NCBI GenBank assembly: GCA_030710605.1
Contig: CP092872.1
Location: 8,548,230-8,612,229 of the forward strand
Direction: 5' to 3'
DNA length: 64,000 nucleotides
From: Cordylochernes scorpioides
Taxonomy: Eukaryota > Arthropoda > Arachnida > Pseudoscorpiones > Chernetidae
Both the position numbers and the translations under genes were made by a program. A model generated the notes under the pieces. The model was not told the DNA's origin, ran no database searches, and saw only the letters and a program-made list of their open reading frames with translations. Shown here in pieces: positions 1-11,835 of this stretch. Numbering within the stretch: position 1 is the first letter of the stretch; each line of letters begins with the position of its first letter.

Positions 1-567
1 TCAATATTTAAGGGGGTCAAAGAGTCAATTTAAAAAAAAATGGTTTCACAGAAGAGAAAACCTTGTTATCGAAAATCTCTTTTTCTCTAAATTGAATTAT
101 CACGGAAGAGAGGAAAAAAATTGGGAGAAAGTAAAGTTGGAATATTCTGGGCTAATGACTTGACCTTTTATGCCAGTCCTTCGGCTATGCAAATTTAAAA
201 TATAGGTATTTGCATACTTTTTTTTTTCATTGATGAAAATTCATTTTGGTCTCTTATGTTATATAAAGCTTTTTATAAATGAATTTTATATATGTATTTA
301 TATTTAAATGTGTTTTTTACTCTATTTGGTAGGATTAAGTGTGTACGCTTTAGAGATTTCTTTTGCCAATTTCATAGTTTGTCATTGTTTGGCACTTGGC
401 TAATATTATTTCTTGTTAGAATCAAAAAGAAATGACATTATAAAAAGGCAGATAGAATTGTGCTACAAATGAGACCTACGTTATCGTTTTATTCTTCAGG
501 AGACATCAGAATGGTGACATTTCAATATTAGGATTCCAATTTGCATACTTTAGAGATCGAAAGGTGG
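1..567. other. AT-rich spacer, nothing recognised
   Basis: No open frame of note, no splice-bounded coding segment and no repeat family shared with the rest of the window could be seen here. Confidence 0.6.
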
Positions 568-569
568 TG

Positions 570-1217
570 GTGTCTTGTTCATGGAGCAGATCAGATCGGT
601 CCATGCACCCTGATCATAATACCGGGCAACTGAGGTGTCTTGTTCATGGAGCAGATCAGATCGGTCCATGCACCCTGATCACAATACCGGCCAACTGAGG
701 TGTCTTGTCCATGGAGCAGATCAGATCGGTCCATGCACCCTGATCATAATACCGGGCAACTGAGGTGTCTTGTCCATGGAGCAGATCAGATCGGTCCATA
801 CACCCTAATCACAATACCGGCTAACTGAGGTGTCTTGTCCATGGAGCAGATCAGATCGGTCCATGCACCCTGATCACAATACCAGCCAACTGAGGTGTCT
901 TATCCATGGAGCAGATCAGATAGGCACCCTGATCACAATACCGGCTAACTGAGGTGCCTTGTACATGGAGCAGATCAGATCTGTCCATGCACCCTGATCA
1001 CATTACCGGCCAACTGAGGTGTCTTGTCCATGGAGCAGATCAGATCGGTCCATGCACCCTGATCACATTACCGGCCAACTGAGGTGTCTTGTCCATGGAG
1101 CAGATCAGATCGGTCCATGCACCCTGATCACATTACCAGCCAACTGAGGTGTCTTGTCCATAGAGCAGATCAGATCGGTCCATACATCCTGATCACAATA
1201 TCAGCCAACTGAGGTGC
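570..1217 (-). repeat. 65-bp tandem satellite, array 1 (about 10 units)
   Basis: A 65-bp unit containing TGGAGCAGATCAGATCGGTC and CACAATACCGGCCAACTGAG is repeated head-to-tail about ten times, with one unit missing a few bases near 920. The same unit occurs in opposite orientation at 55534-57030. The flank at 1218-1340 is also shared in inverted orientation with 55400-55533, so both arrays belong to one dispersed element that carries an internal array. Confidence 0.95.
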
Positions 1218-1340
1218 CATATGGATGTCCTCTTCTTGTTTGATATCTGCCATATAGAGGGCTGCAAAGGTGGCTGGGTATATATGGTCTGGAGTGAGTT
1301 AGATGTTATGACAGTTATTGCAGTTCCTGTGGAGATCGAA
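1218..1340 (-). repeat. Unique flank of the 65-bp-array element
   Basis: This stretch, including TATGGATGTCCTCTTCTTG and CCATATAGAGGGCTGC, is the imperfect reverse complement of 55400-55533. It shows that the satellite is part of a larger mobile or duplicated unit. The interval 1341-1715 that follows shows no gene. Confidence 0.8.
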
Positions 1341-1715
1341 AAGTGGAAATCAGATTTGTATCCGAAGAAAGGGGGGCCATGTTGAGAGAAGTTCCAATTT
1401 ACAATGATGTTGATGATTGTAATGGCGTGTAAAGGTGCACCTGTGAGCGAAGTACTGACCTATATGTACTGGTGGTAGCCTTATCAGCTCTGGTCTTGCC
1501 GTGTTTGGGTATTGACGATGACCATGCTTATCTCATCGAAAGATAGGCAATGTTCTCCATCGACCTTTAGCTCCTGGACATGTCCGACTCCCTTCATCCA
1601 GCAAGGTATTGAGGAACAAGACGTCGAAGAATAATATTTTTACTTGGCGAAAACATATTAATGAAAATGGAGCAATCCATAAATACATCTTTAATTAAAA
1701 AGACATATATTGGAT

Positions 1716-1790
1716 CAGAAGAGGACACCTCTCCCTAAAGGACACTTTAGATCTGCAATTAGGTGTCCTTTACAGGGAGGTTCTACTGTA
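1716..1790. mobile_element. Half copy of the CAGTAGAACCTCC MITE
   Basis: The sequence runs from GAGGACACCTCTCCCTAAAG to GGGAGGTTCTACTG|TA, matching the right arm of the full copies at 14889-15070 and 17614-17789. The TA-flanked CAGTAGAAC-type terminus resembles pogo/Tigger elements of the Tc1/mariner superfamily. Confidence 0.8.
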
Positions 1791-1917
1791 TTTATAAAGA
1801 TCTTTATAAAGCCTTACCTTGTGTGTGGTTCTGACAATATCTCTTATAATAAATTATATTTTGATCCATTATATGCCATTTTAATTAAATATTAATACAT
1901 GATACAATTACTTTATT

Positions 1918-2033
1918 ATGATACATTAGCGCGCCATCTGTTATCAAAATTCGAAACTATTATAGACGAATATGATTCTTTTTAAAATTATGTTTATTTT
2001 TAAAAAGAATCATACACGTCTATAATAGTTTCG
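1918..2033. repeat. Small fold-back of family G
   Basis: GCGCGCCATCTGTTATCAAA is followed by an arm ending GATTCTTTTTAAAA, and then by its inverted copy. It matches the ends of the family G elements at 42360-44480, 54740-54960 and 61235-61575, but lacks their central segment. Confidence 0.75.
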
Positions 2034-2207
2034 TACAATTACTTTATACATAATACAAAGACATTATACATAACGCCGAATAATATTGGTATTTCAAATT
2101 TTCGCAAGTGTTTACGAACTTTTGGGGTAACCTTGTATAAACCTTCCAAAGATATTCTTTAAAAGAAACTCGTCTCTTATGACTTATTTTAATTAGAAAG
2201 AATACAA

Positions 2208-2455
2208 CGGAGAGATGTTGCACTACTTATTTGACTGTGCTGCTCTGTCTGAGGAAAGACGAAAACTAAATGATAAAACGGGGCAACTTTGTCCTTCATT
2301 TCCGGCACTAATTAATGAATTATCAAAGAATAGGTATATAGCGGTGGCGATATTCCACAGGATTATATCCCGGAACACAGTGTTCTCCCCATCCCTTGTG
2401 AACTGGCGAATCCTGTATAGGGCGAGAGACCCTAAATAAAGGCTTTGTTGTTGTT
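2208..2455 (+). pseudogene. LINE-C 3' end (C-terminal ORF2 fragment plus tail)
   Basis: A short open stretch reads HYLFDCAALSEERRKL, the HxxxxC half of the zinc-binding C-terminus typical of non-LTR retrotransposon ORF2 proteins. It is followed by a tail containing CCTAAATAAAGGCTTTG and (TTG)n. It is nearly identical to 41998-42256, apart from small deletions around 2350-2385 that break the frame. The element is 5'-truncated and dead. Confidence 0.8.
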
Positions 2456-2792
2456 GTAGAAAGGATATCAATTAGACATTGGTACTGGTATTCTTCTGTA
2501 TAGAAAACTCGTTCAATCCTTATCAAACGTACAATGTTTACACGATATCGTATTAACATACGTTATACGATAATTATATCACATTTTTCATAACCATTTT
2601 TATGTTTTTATGTAAGCAATAGTTACCAAGAAATTATTCGAAAAAGTAAAAATAAAATTCAGGTAATGAGTTTCTTTTAATTTTGGTTTTGAAAGCTTTA
2701 GAGCAAATTTTCTGTTCTTCAACGGGCATATACATATATATAATAATGTGAAAAAATAGTACAAATGTGATAACGTACTGGGATAAGGTGCA

Positions 2793-3032
2793 TAAATTTA
2801 TAAAAAGGCATCTCCTTATCGTGCAACTGAAAGTTGCTGATGGCTTGCGCCATCTATCGGAATAAATATCAACTATTCTCTTTGATTTTTAATTCATAAA
2901 AAGAATGGGTATTTGGTCAATTCTGGAATAATTAAAAATCAACGAGAATAGTTGATATTTATTCCGATAGATGGCGCAAGCCATCAGCAACTTTCAGTTG
3001 CACGATAAGGAGATGCCTTTTTATAAATTTAT
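2793..3032. mobile_element. Fold-back element, family D (about 89-bp arms)
   Basis: Arms at about 2793-2881 and 2944-3032 are near-perfect reverse complements. Both contain GATGGCTTGCGCCATCTATC. The ~60-bp loop holds GGTATTTGGTCAATTCTGG. Partial relatives lie at 9230-9370, 13540-13735, 50890-51095 and 57660-57930. No protein is encoded; it looks like a MITE or snap-back element. Confidence 0.85.
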
Positions 3033-3169
3033 ATAATAATGTTTTTACATATATTGATAATAGTTTGTAGGGTATTTATATTGATTTGTTTACATCTATT
3101 TATCGTGTATTTCTATACTCAGCAATACATATTTGATCTTTTCTTATTTTTTGTTTAAAGTTGTTCGTT

Positions 3170-3414
3170 AACATGTATGAATTGGTTAGCTCTAATGGCT
3201 ATGGGTAACATTGTTGAAGGTGTTGTGTGAAGAAAGAGTTGGTGAAGGTTTGTTGTGTTGAACATTCCGTTGAGTTTATCTAGTCGTCGCGTGGCGCTGC
3301 TCTTATCTAGCTGGGTTATCTGCGGGGAATATTCTGTGGCCGCCGGACTTATCCCGTTAGAACGGCTTCGTTGGTTTCATGTGGAATCTGATTGGAAATA
3401 CTGGAGTCAAGAAG
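3170..3414 (+). other. Candidate 5' untranslated exon (possibly MEF2)
   Basis: This segment is richer in GC than its surroundings, belongs to no repeat family seen here, and ends in a consensus-like donor (CAAGAAG|GTAAGA at 3414/3415). MEF2 genes usually have non-coding first exons, and the MEF2 start exon at 11754 begins with a splice acceptor, so an upstream exon must exist. An open frame from 3255 crosses the donor, but I do not recognise the peptide. The link to MEF2 is inference. Confidence 0.3.
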
Positions 3415-3479
3415 GTAAGAGTCAAATAGGATGTAGTCAGTTCTGTCAATCCGTCCTATACCATTCTTGAACCATTCCA

Positions 3480-4250
3480 ACTTATCCAGTGGGATGTATA
3501 GCTAGGTCTGTCCAATTAGTCTCTCCTAAGGCATTCCTAATATTCAATCTATTTCATCTTGAGAGATGGTCTCCATAGCGGGTAGAATTTCATATATTTT
3601 TAAGCCTCCCAATTTATAGATATATATATGAATAGAAGGCATATATTGTAGGGGCAAAACGCCTCTCTTTATCAAGGCTTTTCTTTGATTTAAACTAAAT
3701 CACGTGTGATCCACTCATGTTATACAAGATCAAAGTAAGAAACTATCTAATGAAAATTTCACAGTATATAAAATATATGTACAATGGTTATATTTAATAA
3801 TAATAAGTAAAAGAGTATATAATTAAATAAACATTTGATTAGATAAATTAAGAGACTGATAAATATTATAGAAATAAAATGAGTATATTTAAAATCAATA
3901 TAATGAGTAAGGTGTATAGAAGAAAAAATGTTTATTGTAATCACCTCTTCTAAACGTTCCAGTCTATTCCTTTAAATCACAGAGTACAGATATTGAAGAA
4001 TAAACCCAATTTTCAGCCATATTCCTATCACAAGGTAGTCAGACCCAATGGCCGGACCCAATATACGACTATGCAAATCTCCAATCCAGTTAATGAGGGT
4101 AGTAGATTGAAGGTCCACCAGTTGACCAAGGTCGGAGTGGCGTTGCCCCGCCGACCCCTGACGTAATGACAGTCTCAGTGTTTTGTTGGAACCCACTCAT
4201 AACATCTCAAACAAACTTAACTAATCCATGTTCTAAACTGCAATTGGATA
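3480..4250. other. AT-rich spacer
   Basis: No gene seen. The interval contains runs of AT-rich sequence and one short GC-richer patch around 4040-4190 that I do not recognise. Confidence 0.5.
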
Positions 4251-4252
4251 TA

Positions 4253-4524
4253 CAGTTAAACCTGTCTATAACGCCCCCTCTTGGGACTCACCAAAATAGG
4301 GTGCTATAGAGAGGGGGTGCTATAGACAGGTCACTTTTAATGTAAAATGTTTACATTTCAATGTTTTTACTTGAAATATTGATGCAAATAATATTATGAT
4401 ACCTTAATAAAGAAACTCTGCAAATATTTTAAATTTATTTAACTCAATCATTTTAATATTTAAAATCGGGCGCTATAGAGAGGAAAGCGCTATTTAGAGG
4501 GGAGGCTATAGACAGGTTTAACTG
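4253..4524. mobile_element. TA-flanked MITE with CAGTTAAACCTGTC ends
   Basis: The ends CAGTTAAACCTGTCTATA and TATAGACAGGTTTAACTG are exact inverted repeats flanked by TA on both sides. Internal repeats of GCTATAGAGAGG occur. The 272-bp length, non-coding content and TA duplication fit a pogo/Tigger-type non-autonomous element. Confidence 0.85.
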
Positions 4525-4539
4525 TACGAGTAGTATATA

Positions 4540-5277
4540 TATATATAATATTCGCTATAAATTTACTTATTTTAGAATAAAATACTTCCTACACAATTTT
4601 TTTTTTCCATATTGACTGGAGGAGCTACATCAATTGTTATCTTAAAATCGCAAGGAAAAAATTGTCTTTATTAATTTGTTATTTGAATAAACTTTTACTC
4701 CCTTCACTATTGAAGACAGAATAAAGTAATTGTAAAATGATGAAATTATAGAAGATACACATTTATAAAATTTGAATAATTCGTAGTTGACTTTTCTTGA
4801 TTTATTAAGAAAATGGGTTGGCTAAATATCATGGAACAGGTTAAATCAATGTTTAGGACTTCTGTTGAAGGGTAGAGATGCTCGAAAAAGCTTGAGATTA
4901 CATTATAAAAAATGAAAAAATAAACTTCAGAAACGTGTTATGTTATTCAAATTATACGTATTGCCCAATATAGGAACAGGTAAGGGAATTACACGAGACG
5001 CGTGGTTTGACTCCTCCCCCCCTGATACCCAATCCCTACCTATCCCCCCCCCCCCCCTCAGTCGAGGGAGGTTATATTAGGCAATGTTGGAAGATGATCC
5101 GGACTGACCATCTTCCCTGACAGAGCGGACTAAAATAGACAAGGGTGAGGGGAGAAGTCTATATTGGTCCCCGGGGGACGACCGTGCAGGTTCATGGTCA
5201 AAAATAATTATGATCATTCGCAGATTGTGCTGACAAGAGAGAGACCTTACTCAGATTTCATTATGCTTAATATGATG
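4540..5277. other. AT-rich spacer with a short GC-rich patch
   Basis: 4790-4920 contains scraps of family D (TTCTTGATTTATTAAGAAA) and of a repeat also seen at 55048 and 57236. 4990-5190 is notably GC-rich with a long C run near 5045-5060. I cannot assign it to a promoter or exon. Confidence 0.4.
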
Positions 5278-5720
5278 TCAAAAATAGTCAAAAAATATAT
5301 AATTTAAAAACATGTTAAAATTATCTGATATAATCTTCTGTTTATATAATACGTTTATTGATCCTGTTTTATATGCTAGTAAGACGTAAGCTGTAGTAAC
5401 TATTGGAGAAAATTGGTGAGGAAGGAATCCATTAAGATGAATGTCTCCCATAGAGACAAAATCTCGGGTGACAACAAAGCCAAGGAGACTCATGTTCCTT
5501 TCTTGGATCATGTTACCAATGGGGTGGATGAGGTGTAGATAGCGATTGATTGAAAGAGCTAAAAGCTCAATGCTGATTATCAAGGATATCGATTTAAAAA
5601 AAAAGAAGAACACGCAGTTCTGTCCATGTTACATGGTAGTTGGATTACCAAATTTCACAAGAATTGCCTAGATTTCAAGGCCACAAAGAATCTGCCGGTG
5701 ATTGATGGCAGTAGTAGGGG
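5278..5720 (-). pseudogene. Possible GPCR fragment (TM3 / second intracellular loop), decayed
   Basis: On the minus strand a 111-codon frame opens with a hydrophobic stretch containing SIELLALSINRYLHLIHP. The pattern resembles the end of transmembrane helix 3 and the (D/N)RY..xxHP motif of class A G-protein-coupled receptors. Upstream, in another frame, the minus strand reads a segment with a cysteine just before the hydrophobic run, suggesting a frameshifted TM2-TM3 region. The remaining ~75 codons do not match helices I can recognise, and no splice sites were assigned. This could be a dead receptor copy or chance resemblance. Confidence 0.3.
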
Positions 5721-5799
5721 TCATATGGCATGCCTACGTCATACGTTTATCACAGCATTCCATCATAAGTAGATTCTATTTTAATCTGGGAGGATAGAT

Positions 5800-8700
5800 G
5801 GGGATATAGCTTATCATTATAGGTTACGTTTTGTTTATTGAAAATCATTACTTGACGGACATGTAACTTTCCACTTTGCACAGGAGTCTTCTATACATAC
5901 ATTTATAGAGAGAAAACAGATTTATTTTACACATTTTAATCTAGGATTTTTTAAAATATGTAAATATGTTTTTTGTTGAAAATATTATGTTTGTTGGCTG
6001 AGAATTAATATTGTAAAATGACCCCGTCAATTCTACTTTATTTTAGCTCTCATAAATGATTAGGTAGCTCACATAAAAAATTGATGATATGTGTAAAAAT
6101 TTTTGAAAATAATTATTATTGTACAATCACTCTCTCTCTTGTCCTGCATTTAAACCAATAAAATATCAAATTTGCATAATTATAATATATGCAACGATTT
6201 TTTGTATAAATTTGGGAAACTATACAATTCTACAAATCTCTTAACATGATTGATATTCCTTTAACTATCTTAATCTTGTAGATAACAGTAGGTTATAATG
6301 TGTGGATTCTTAAGATGCAAGATGTGGTTATGTATTGCCAGTATTGGACTCTTGATCGTCCTTTAGATGCTGAAGGTCTTATCAGGAGATTTCCAATTAG
6401 AGAGTTTGTAGACATTTTAGTATATAGACATTACTTTCAAATAGGTTGCTTTCCAATTTGCATATTATTCGATTCCTAAAGTTTTTATAAATGTGGAAGG
6501 ATATGATATTCATGTAAGAAAAGATGCCTTTCCATTTTAGAAAATGCATTAAAATATATCAAAACAAAAATGCTCGGAGTATTCAAATTCAGAAAAATGA
6601 TTAGTGAGCCATACACCAGTTTTGGAAATTCTGATAAATAAGACATCTTTCAGAACAGAGAAATACATCTAGATTTATTTATTAGTAAATTTTGACATGA
6701 TGTTTGTCGATAAAAATGTTCGTATTGTTTTGCACACATCTCAAACGTCAGTTTCTAAATTTTTACATTTAAAAATATAGACCGCTTTAAAATATCATTT
6801 TCTCCTTAAAATCATCTATAAATCGTTAATAATCGTGTATCTTGCGCATGCGTCAGTGAAGGAGTAAAGTAATATCCTTAATAGAAGATATTTCGATTGA
6901 GAAAATATCGAAAATATTTGGAGATTATTAATAGCTCCCTCCAAGCTTCTACATTATAATATTGTTATTCGCTTTTATATTCTTATTGGTATTTAACGGA
7001 ACAAACACTTAGTTATTTGGTTAACTCGGGTTCTTGGGGCATACAGAGCAGTTTATTTCTTCGAAGATTTTCCAAGAAGAGGAACAAGCTGTATAAGCAT
7101 GGAAAACAAACTGACGGTGTTACCAAATTGAATAAATGATTATTTTCTAACTTGTTAACATTGATATTATATATTGAAATATCTTAATTTGCCTTTGTCT
7201 TTAGTATGATAAAAAAAATCGTTTGGTACTTTGATTATATTATAAAAAAGTTATATTTTTCGTTATATTTGTTATTTGTCTGGCAATGTTCATATTTTTT
7301 CTTTTGAATACACACACAACTCATACCAAATCGCAGAAGCTAGTTTTATAAAACATTAAATAATTTTGGGCTAGATATTTTGCATTTGTATATATAAAAA
7401 TAGTTTCAAATATATATAAACATATTTATATTTTCTTAAGATACAATAAAGAAATAACTGTTTCAATCTGCAGAGGCTGTGAGAACCTTTCAGGGTCGAC
7501 CTCGTCCCTCCCTAGACCCACCCTACTAGTGTTCAGACATTCAATAATTAATTTTTAAAAAGAGGAAGAATAATGGAGGCCACGTCGTTTCTGATTACTA
7601 ATTTAATAATTTATATTTACACAATGTATTATTAAACCTACTAACTCTTTTGTATAAATCTCTGAGTAATTTTTCAATGAATTCGCTCTCATTTGTATTT
7701 CTACATCGTGTATTTTATTCCCTTTCTCTACATGTATTTTATTGAATTTTTTAAAAATTCGATCACTAAATTTTAGAATGAATATGCATTTAATAATTCG
7801 TAAAATATCTCGACTTAATAAAATTGTTAATTTATTTTTAAAAATTCAGTATTCAATAATCATTTACGATAGCAAAACCAAATATATTTCGAAATTTGAT
7901 GGCTATTAAATCAGAGTTTGATTACACTGTTTATGTAGAGGTAGTTGTTATGTAAATATTTATTGTTTAGTGTTTTCAGAATTGTGTATTCTATATTTTA
8001 AAACTGTTAGAGATAGTAATTTAAGACTTTCTTGTTTTATTTTTATTTAATTTGTAAATTTAGTTAATTTTGGAAAGCTATAATGATGCTGATCTTGTGT
8101 AAAAAGCAGACGAACATTTTGAAGGTAGGCATTTTTTTAAAAATTACAAGTAATTATAAAGTAGCCCTCTCTCTTCTCGTAGACGATGTTTGTAATATAA
8201 TATTTTATAATAGTTCTATATAAATATAACTGGAAAAGGATTCACACTGTTTACATGGACGATAAGTTTATTAAAAAAAAAACATCAATAAATTTGAAAA
8301 ATGAAACTACACTACATGCTTAATATTGTCATTATTTTTTTTAAATGTGTATGTTAAAAAATAAATAAACGTTACTTTTATGATTTAAAATGGAATTTCT
8401 GAAAATAATCAATTCACTTGTTATAATTATCCAGGTTTGAAATGATAGTTGCAATTAAAATGAACATACTGAAAGCAAAACTAAAATAAAATTTCAACTT
8501 TTTAAAGACCAAACTTAAAATTAAAAATCCATCTGTTACAAACTATCAATGCTTAATTAACTTTTACTGAAACATATGGTTTAGTCTTAGAGTACATTAA
8601 ATTTTGTGTTCATAATTTTAATTGGTCAATAGTCATGTGTTATTAATATGTAAGCTTTATAATATATTCAAATACTCTTAGAATATAATTTTGGCTAATA

Positions 8701-8860
8701 TAATTGAAAAAATAAAAATGAAATTTTCATTAAAATTATTATTTATTAAAACCAAAAAAGTTTCTTAAATGGAAAATATGGCACAATATTATTATTTGGT
8801 AGATGAATGGGTATATAATGTACTGCCTTAAATTTCCATTTTTGATCAGTGAGGTACAGC
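5800..8860. other. AT-rich spacer, no gene seen
   Basis: Three kilobases of very AT-rich sequence without long open frames, recognisable repeats or splice-bounded coding segments. Confidence 0.5.
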
Positions 8861-8939
8861 CTACACCATGCTGATGGGGGCTAACAACCTGAAACAGGTA
8901 TATGATTGTTTTTTATTAATCAAGAAAGAGTATTCTTAC

Positions 8940-9100
8940 AAAATTCCAACCCTACCGGCAAGTGCAAGTAACCAAACAGGGCTCTGGCACATTTGTAAAT
9001 GCAAATTCGAACTGCTTTTCACATGTGTAGACATGTGGTGCACTTACAGTAAAAACAGTCGCTAACTACCCACCATGATTATCATGGCTTTGAGATAAGA
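8940..9100 (+). mobile_element. SINE (tRNA-type family), 5'-truncated
   Basis: The body motifs CAAGTAACCAAACAGGGCTC, CACATGTGTAGACATGTGG and CACCATGATTATCATGG match the other copies at 10258, 10905, 13033, 16886 and 23916. It is inserted into a family D-related segment beginning near 8848 (GTGAGGTACAGC). Confidence 0.85.
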
Positions 9101-9585
9101 AAGAAGAAGAGAGTATTAAGTAAAAAAAAATCAGGTTCAAGGAAGTCTCTTTTCAAAATTTGAAATAAGAAATTTGTGTGTGTTACTGAAGAAATAATTA
9201 ATATACGTAATGGCCTGTACCAGGTGTACTAGGGATAATAATGATATGATATGAAGAAAGAGTATTTGGCCAATATTCTGAAATATATTAAAAATCACTA
9301 TTAGTTCATATTTATTCCAGCAGATGGGGCAATCCATCAGCAACTTTCAGTTTTATAATCAGGAGATACTTTTTCCTTAATATTGCATTTTATTGGATTC
9401 ACTAAAGAGGTCCAATGTACAATTGAAAAAAAAAAAAGCTTATGGGGACTGCAATATCTGTTGAGTTGAATAATGAAAATGTAACACACTATAGACTCAA
9501 AAACACAAGGTCTTCTTCTTTCTTATCTCCACTCAATCACACTAAGGTATCAAGCTTGTAAATCTTGAGACTTGATGGTAAAAAA

Positions 9586-9921
9586 GGTAATAAGACCAAA
9601 TCCAAATAAATAGTGTGTGATGTTTCGGCAAAAGCAATGTTACAATCTTTAGACAAAAGTACTGAATGAGAAATTTTACCATAGCATGTTTTAAATAGTT
9701 ACTGTTATCGAGTGTGTAAACAAGATTGCAGATAAGAAGATAGTTTTCTAAGAACCCTAAAATATTATTCTTAGAATTAAGTAATCAGTAAAATTTTGTA
9801 AAATTTCTCATTCAGTACTTTTGTCTGAAGATGGTAACAACGCTGTTATCGAAATGTTGCACACCATTTGGAGATTTGGTCTTATTACCTTGTGTTTATA
9901 ATCCAAATTGTGTCTTATCAC
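9586..9921. mobile_element. Fold-back element, family F
   Basis: Left arm GGTAATAAGACCAAATCC and right arm GGTCTTATTACCTTGTG are inverted copies. Inner arms carry GACAAAAGTACTGAATGAG and its complement, giving a long imperfect palindrome. There is no coding capacity. About a dozen relatives are spread through the window. Confidence 0.85.
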
Positions 9922-10257
9922 AATATATATATACACCAGAAAGTGTTATGTCCCATGGGAAGAATGAAAATGTTGCCGGCAGAGACTCTCCCACCCCCAT
10001 TATATCAGAGGGCGGCAGTCCGCTATTGTCAGGGGCAAGGTCACATGGCTGACCTCCGCCAACGGTAAATCCATAGGTCATTGGCCCAGTGAAGAAACGG
10101 GGTCAGCTGGTTCATTGCACCTGGCTTTCCCTCGTGATCCTCTGCCAGCCAACTGGAGCTTGTCGACCAGTCACTGGCCTTTCACTCTGGTGGGGGGACA
10201 CATTTGCATATTGGCTTCTCTTCTGCTCATTCATTCCTTTTTTTTTTTAAATTATCC

Positions 10258-10550
10258 CTAGTACACATGGTACAGGTCATGATAATCATGGTGGTTAGTT
10301 AGCGACTGCTTTTACTGTAAGTGCACCACATGTCTACACATGTGAAAAGCAGTTCGTCTTTGCACTTACAAATTTTCCAGAGCCCCGTTTGGTTACTTGC
10401 ACTCGCTGGTGGGGTTGGACTTTTGCAAGAATCAGGGGCCATTGGAGCATTTTTTTTTTAATCAGAAAAAAGTGTCCAATGCGGGAATCGAACCCGGGTC
10501 GTAGTGGTCGAAAACCAACCGGTTTAACCAGCCTTTCACCGACCCCCCCA
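10258..10550 (-). mobile_element. SINE with tRNA-like head, reverse orientation
   Basis: Read on the minus strand, the copy starts with a tRNA-like segment (complement of 10483-10550) whose B box reads GGGTTCGATTCCC. It continues through the conserved body (GCACTTACAGTAAAAGCAG) to a TACTAGGGATAA(T) end near 10258. It shows the SINE family is tRNA-derived. A second piece of body-like sequence (CTGGCCTTTCACTTTGG) follows. Confidence 0.8.
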
Positions 10551-10904
10551 CACCTTCCACAGTCACTGGCCTTTCACTTTGGGGGGACACACATTTGCAT
10601 ATTGGCTTCTCTTCTACTCATTAATTTCTTGTTGCATGAAGTCACCAATGTCAATCAACACCAAATTTAAGTGAATAATTTATACATGACGTTTTTTTGG
10701 TAACAATACTTCATAGAAATGTCACATATATTACTCATTGGTAATATTTGGTCTTTTTTATGTCTTATAATTCTTATACAAATCTGTACTTGTAGGCATG
10801 ATTGGTAATGCCACATAGTTTGCATATTAAGAGATCAAAAAGTTCATAGTCAGTCTTTTATGAAGAGTACATTGTTTTTTTAAGTCTTATTGCTTTAAAA
10901 CGAA

Positions 10905-11172
10905 GCATTCTGACCACCCAGGATTGAATCCCGCATTGGGCTTTTTTTTTTCTCTGAATAAAAAAATGCTCCAATTGCCCTCGATTCTTGTAAAATATCA
11001 ACCCCACCAGTGAATACAAGTAACCAAACAAAGTTCTTGCACATTTATAAATGAAAAAGTTGAACTTCTTTCTACATGTGTAGACAGGTGGAGCACTTGG
11101 AGCAAAAAGCAGTTGCCAACTACGGCCCACCATGGTTATCATGGCTTGTACCACATGTACTAGGGATAATAA
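10905..11172 (+). mobile_element. SINE with tRNA-like head, forward orientation
   Basis: A degraded tRNA-like head (GACCACCCAGGATTGAATCC, B-box-like) is followed by a T-rich linker, the conserved body (CACATGTGTAGACA region near 11073 in degraded form) and ATGTACTAGGGATAATAA. Confidence 0.8.
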
Positions 11173-11476
11173 GTTGCTGTTATAAAAAGACTTCACTGTA
11201 TTACTAAATGGAATTTGTGATAATTTGGGAATATCAGTAAATTGAATTGAGATTGAACAAACACCTAATTCCTAATGAAGTTATTTCAACAAACCTTGAA
11301 GAAAATAAAGGATTTATTTTGACTGAAGTATCCCCAAATATGAATGCTGTCCATGCATATATGAGAAAGTTTTGCTCTAACTCGATAACTTTTTTTTTTT
11401 CAGTTTTAAAGACATTGTTTCACTGTGTTTTATTTCAGCGACTACAGTAATCTCCTCTCAAAAATATGGTTCTTCT

Positions 11477-11644
11477 CTTCTTCTTCTTTCTTATCTCCAC
11501 TTAATCAAATTATGGTATCCAGCTTGTAAAGCTCTTACAGGGTACTATCAGCCGGGCCAGCTGAACCCTTGTTTTTTAGTAAGCTTGTTTACTGCTCCCC
11601 CTCCTCCTTTTTCATCCGGGGCTTGGGACCGGTAAAGGCGGAGT
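11477..11644 (-). mobile_element. LINE-A 3' end, 5'-truncated, with target duplication
   Basis: The copy reads, on the minus strand, into the LINE-A tail (complement of CTTCTTCTTTCTTATCTCCAC). It is bounded by a 12-bp duplication TATGGTTCTTCT at 11465-11476 and 11645-11656, the signature of target-primed reverse transcription. It lies about 110 bp upstream of the MEF2 start exon. Confidence 0.9.
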
Positions 11645-11835
11645 TATGGTTCTTCTGGTTGTGGTTTGTAATCAGAGACTGGATTGGGAGATTCCTCCTA
11701 ACATGGCCTGATACATGCACAGATGATTAACCTCCAGCTGTTTGTGTTTGCAGATATCTAAGAAAGAAGGGTTGACCTAGTCCAACCCTGCCACATTCAC
11801 TCTGCACCATTTTGCGCCCTTGCAATCCCTTTAAG

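Noticed and set aside
570-1217. CRISPR-like array
   Set aside because: Units are continuous 65-bp satellites without unique spacers, in animal nuclear DNA with introns.
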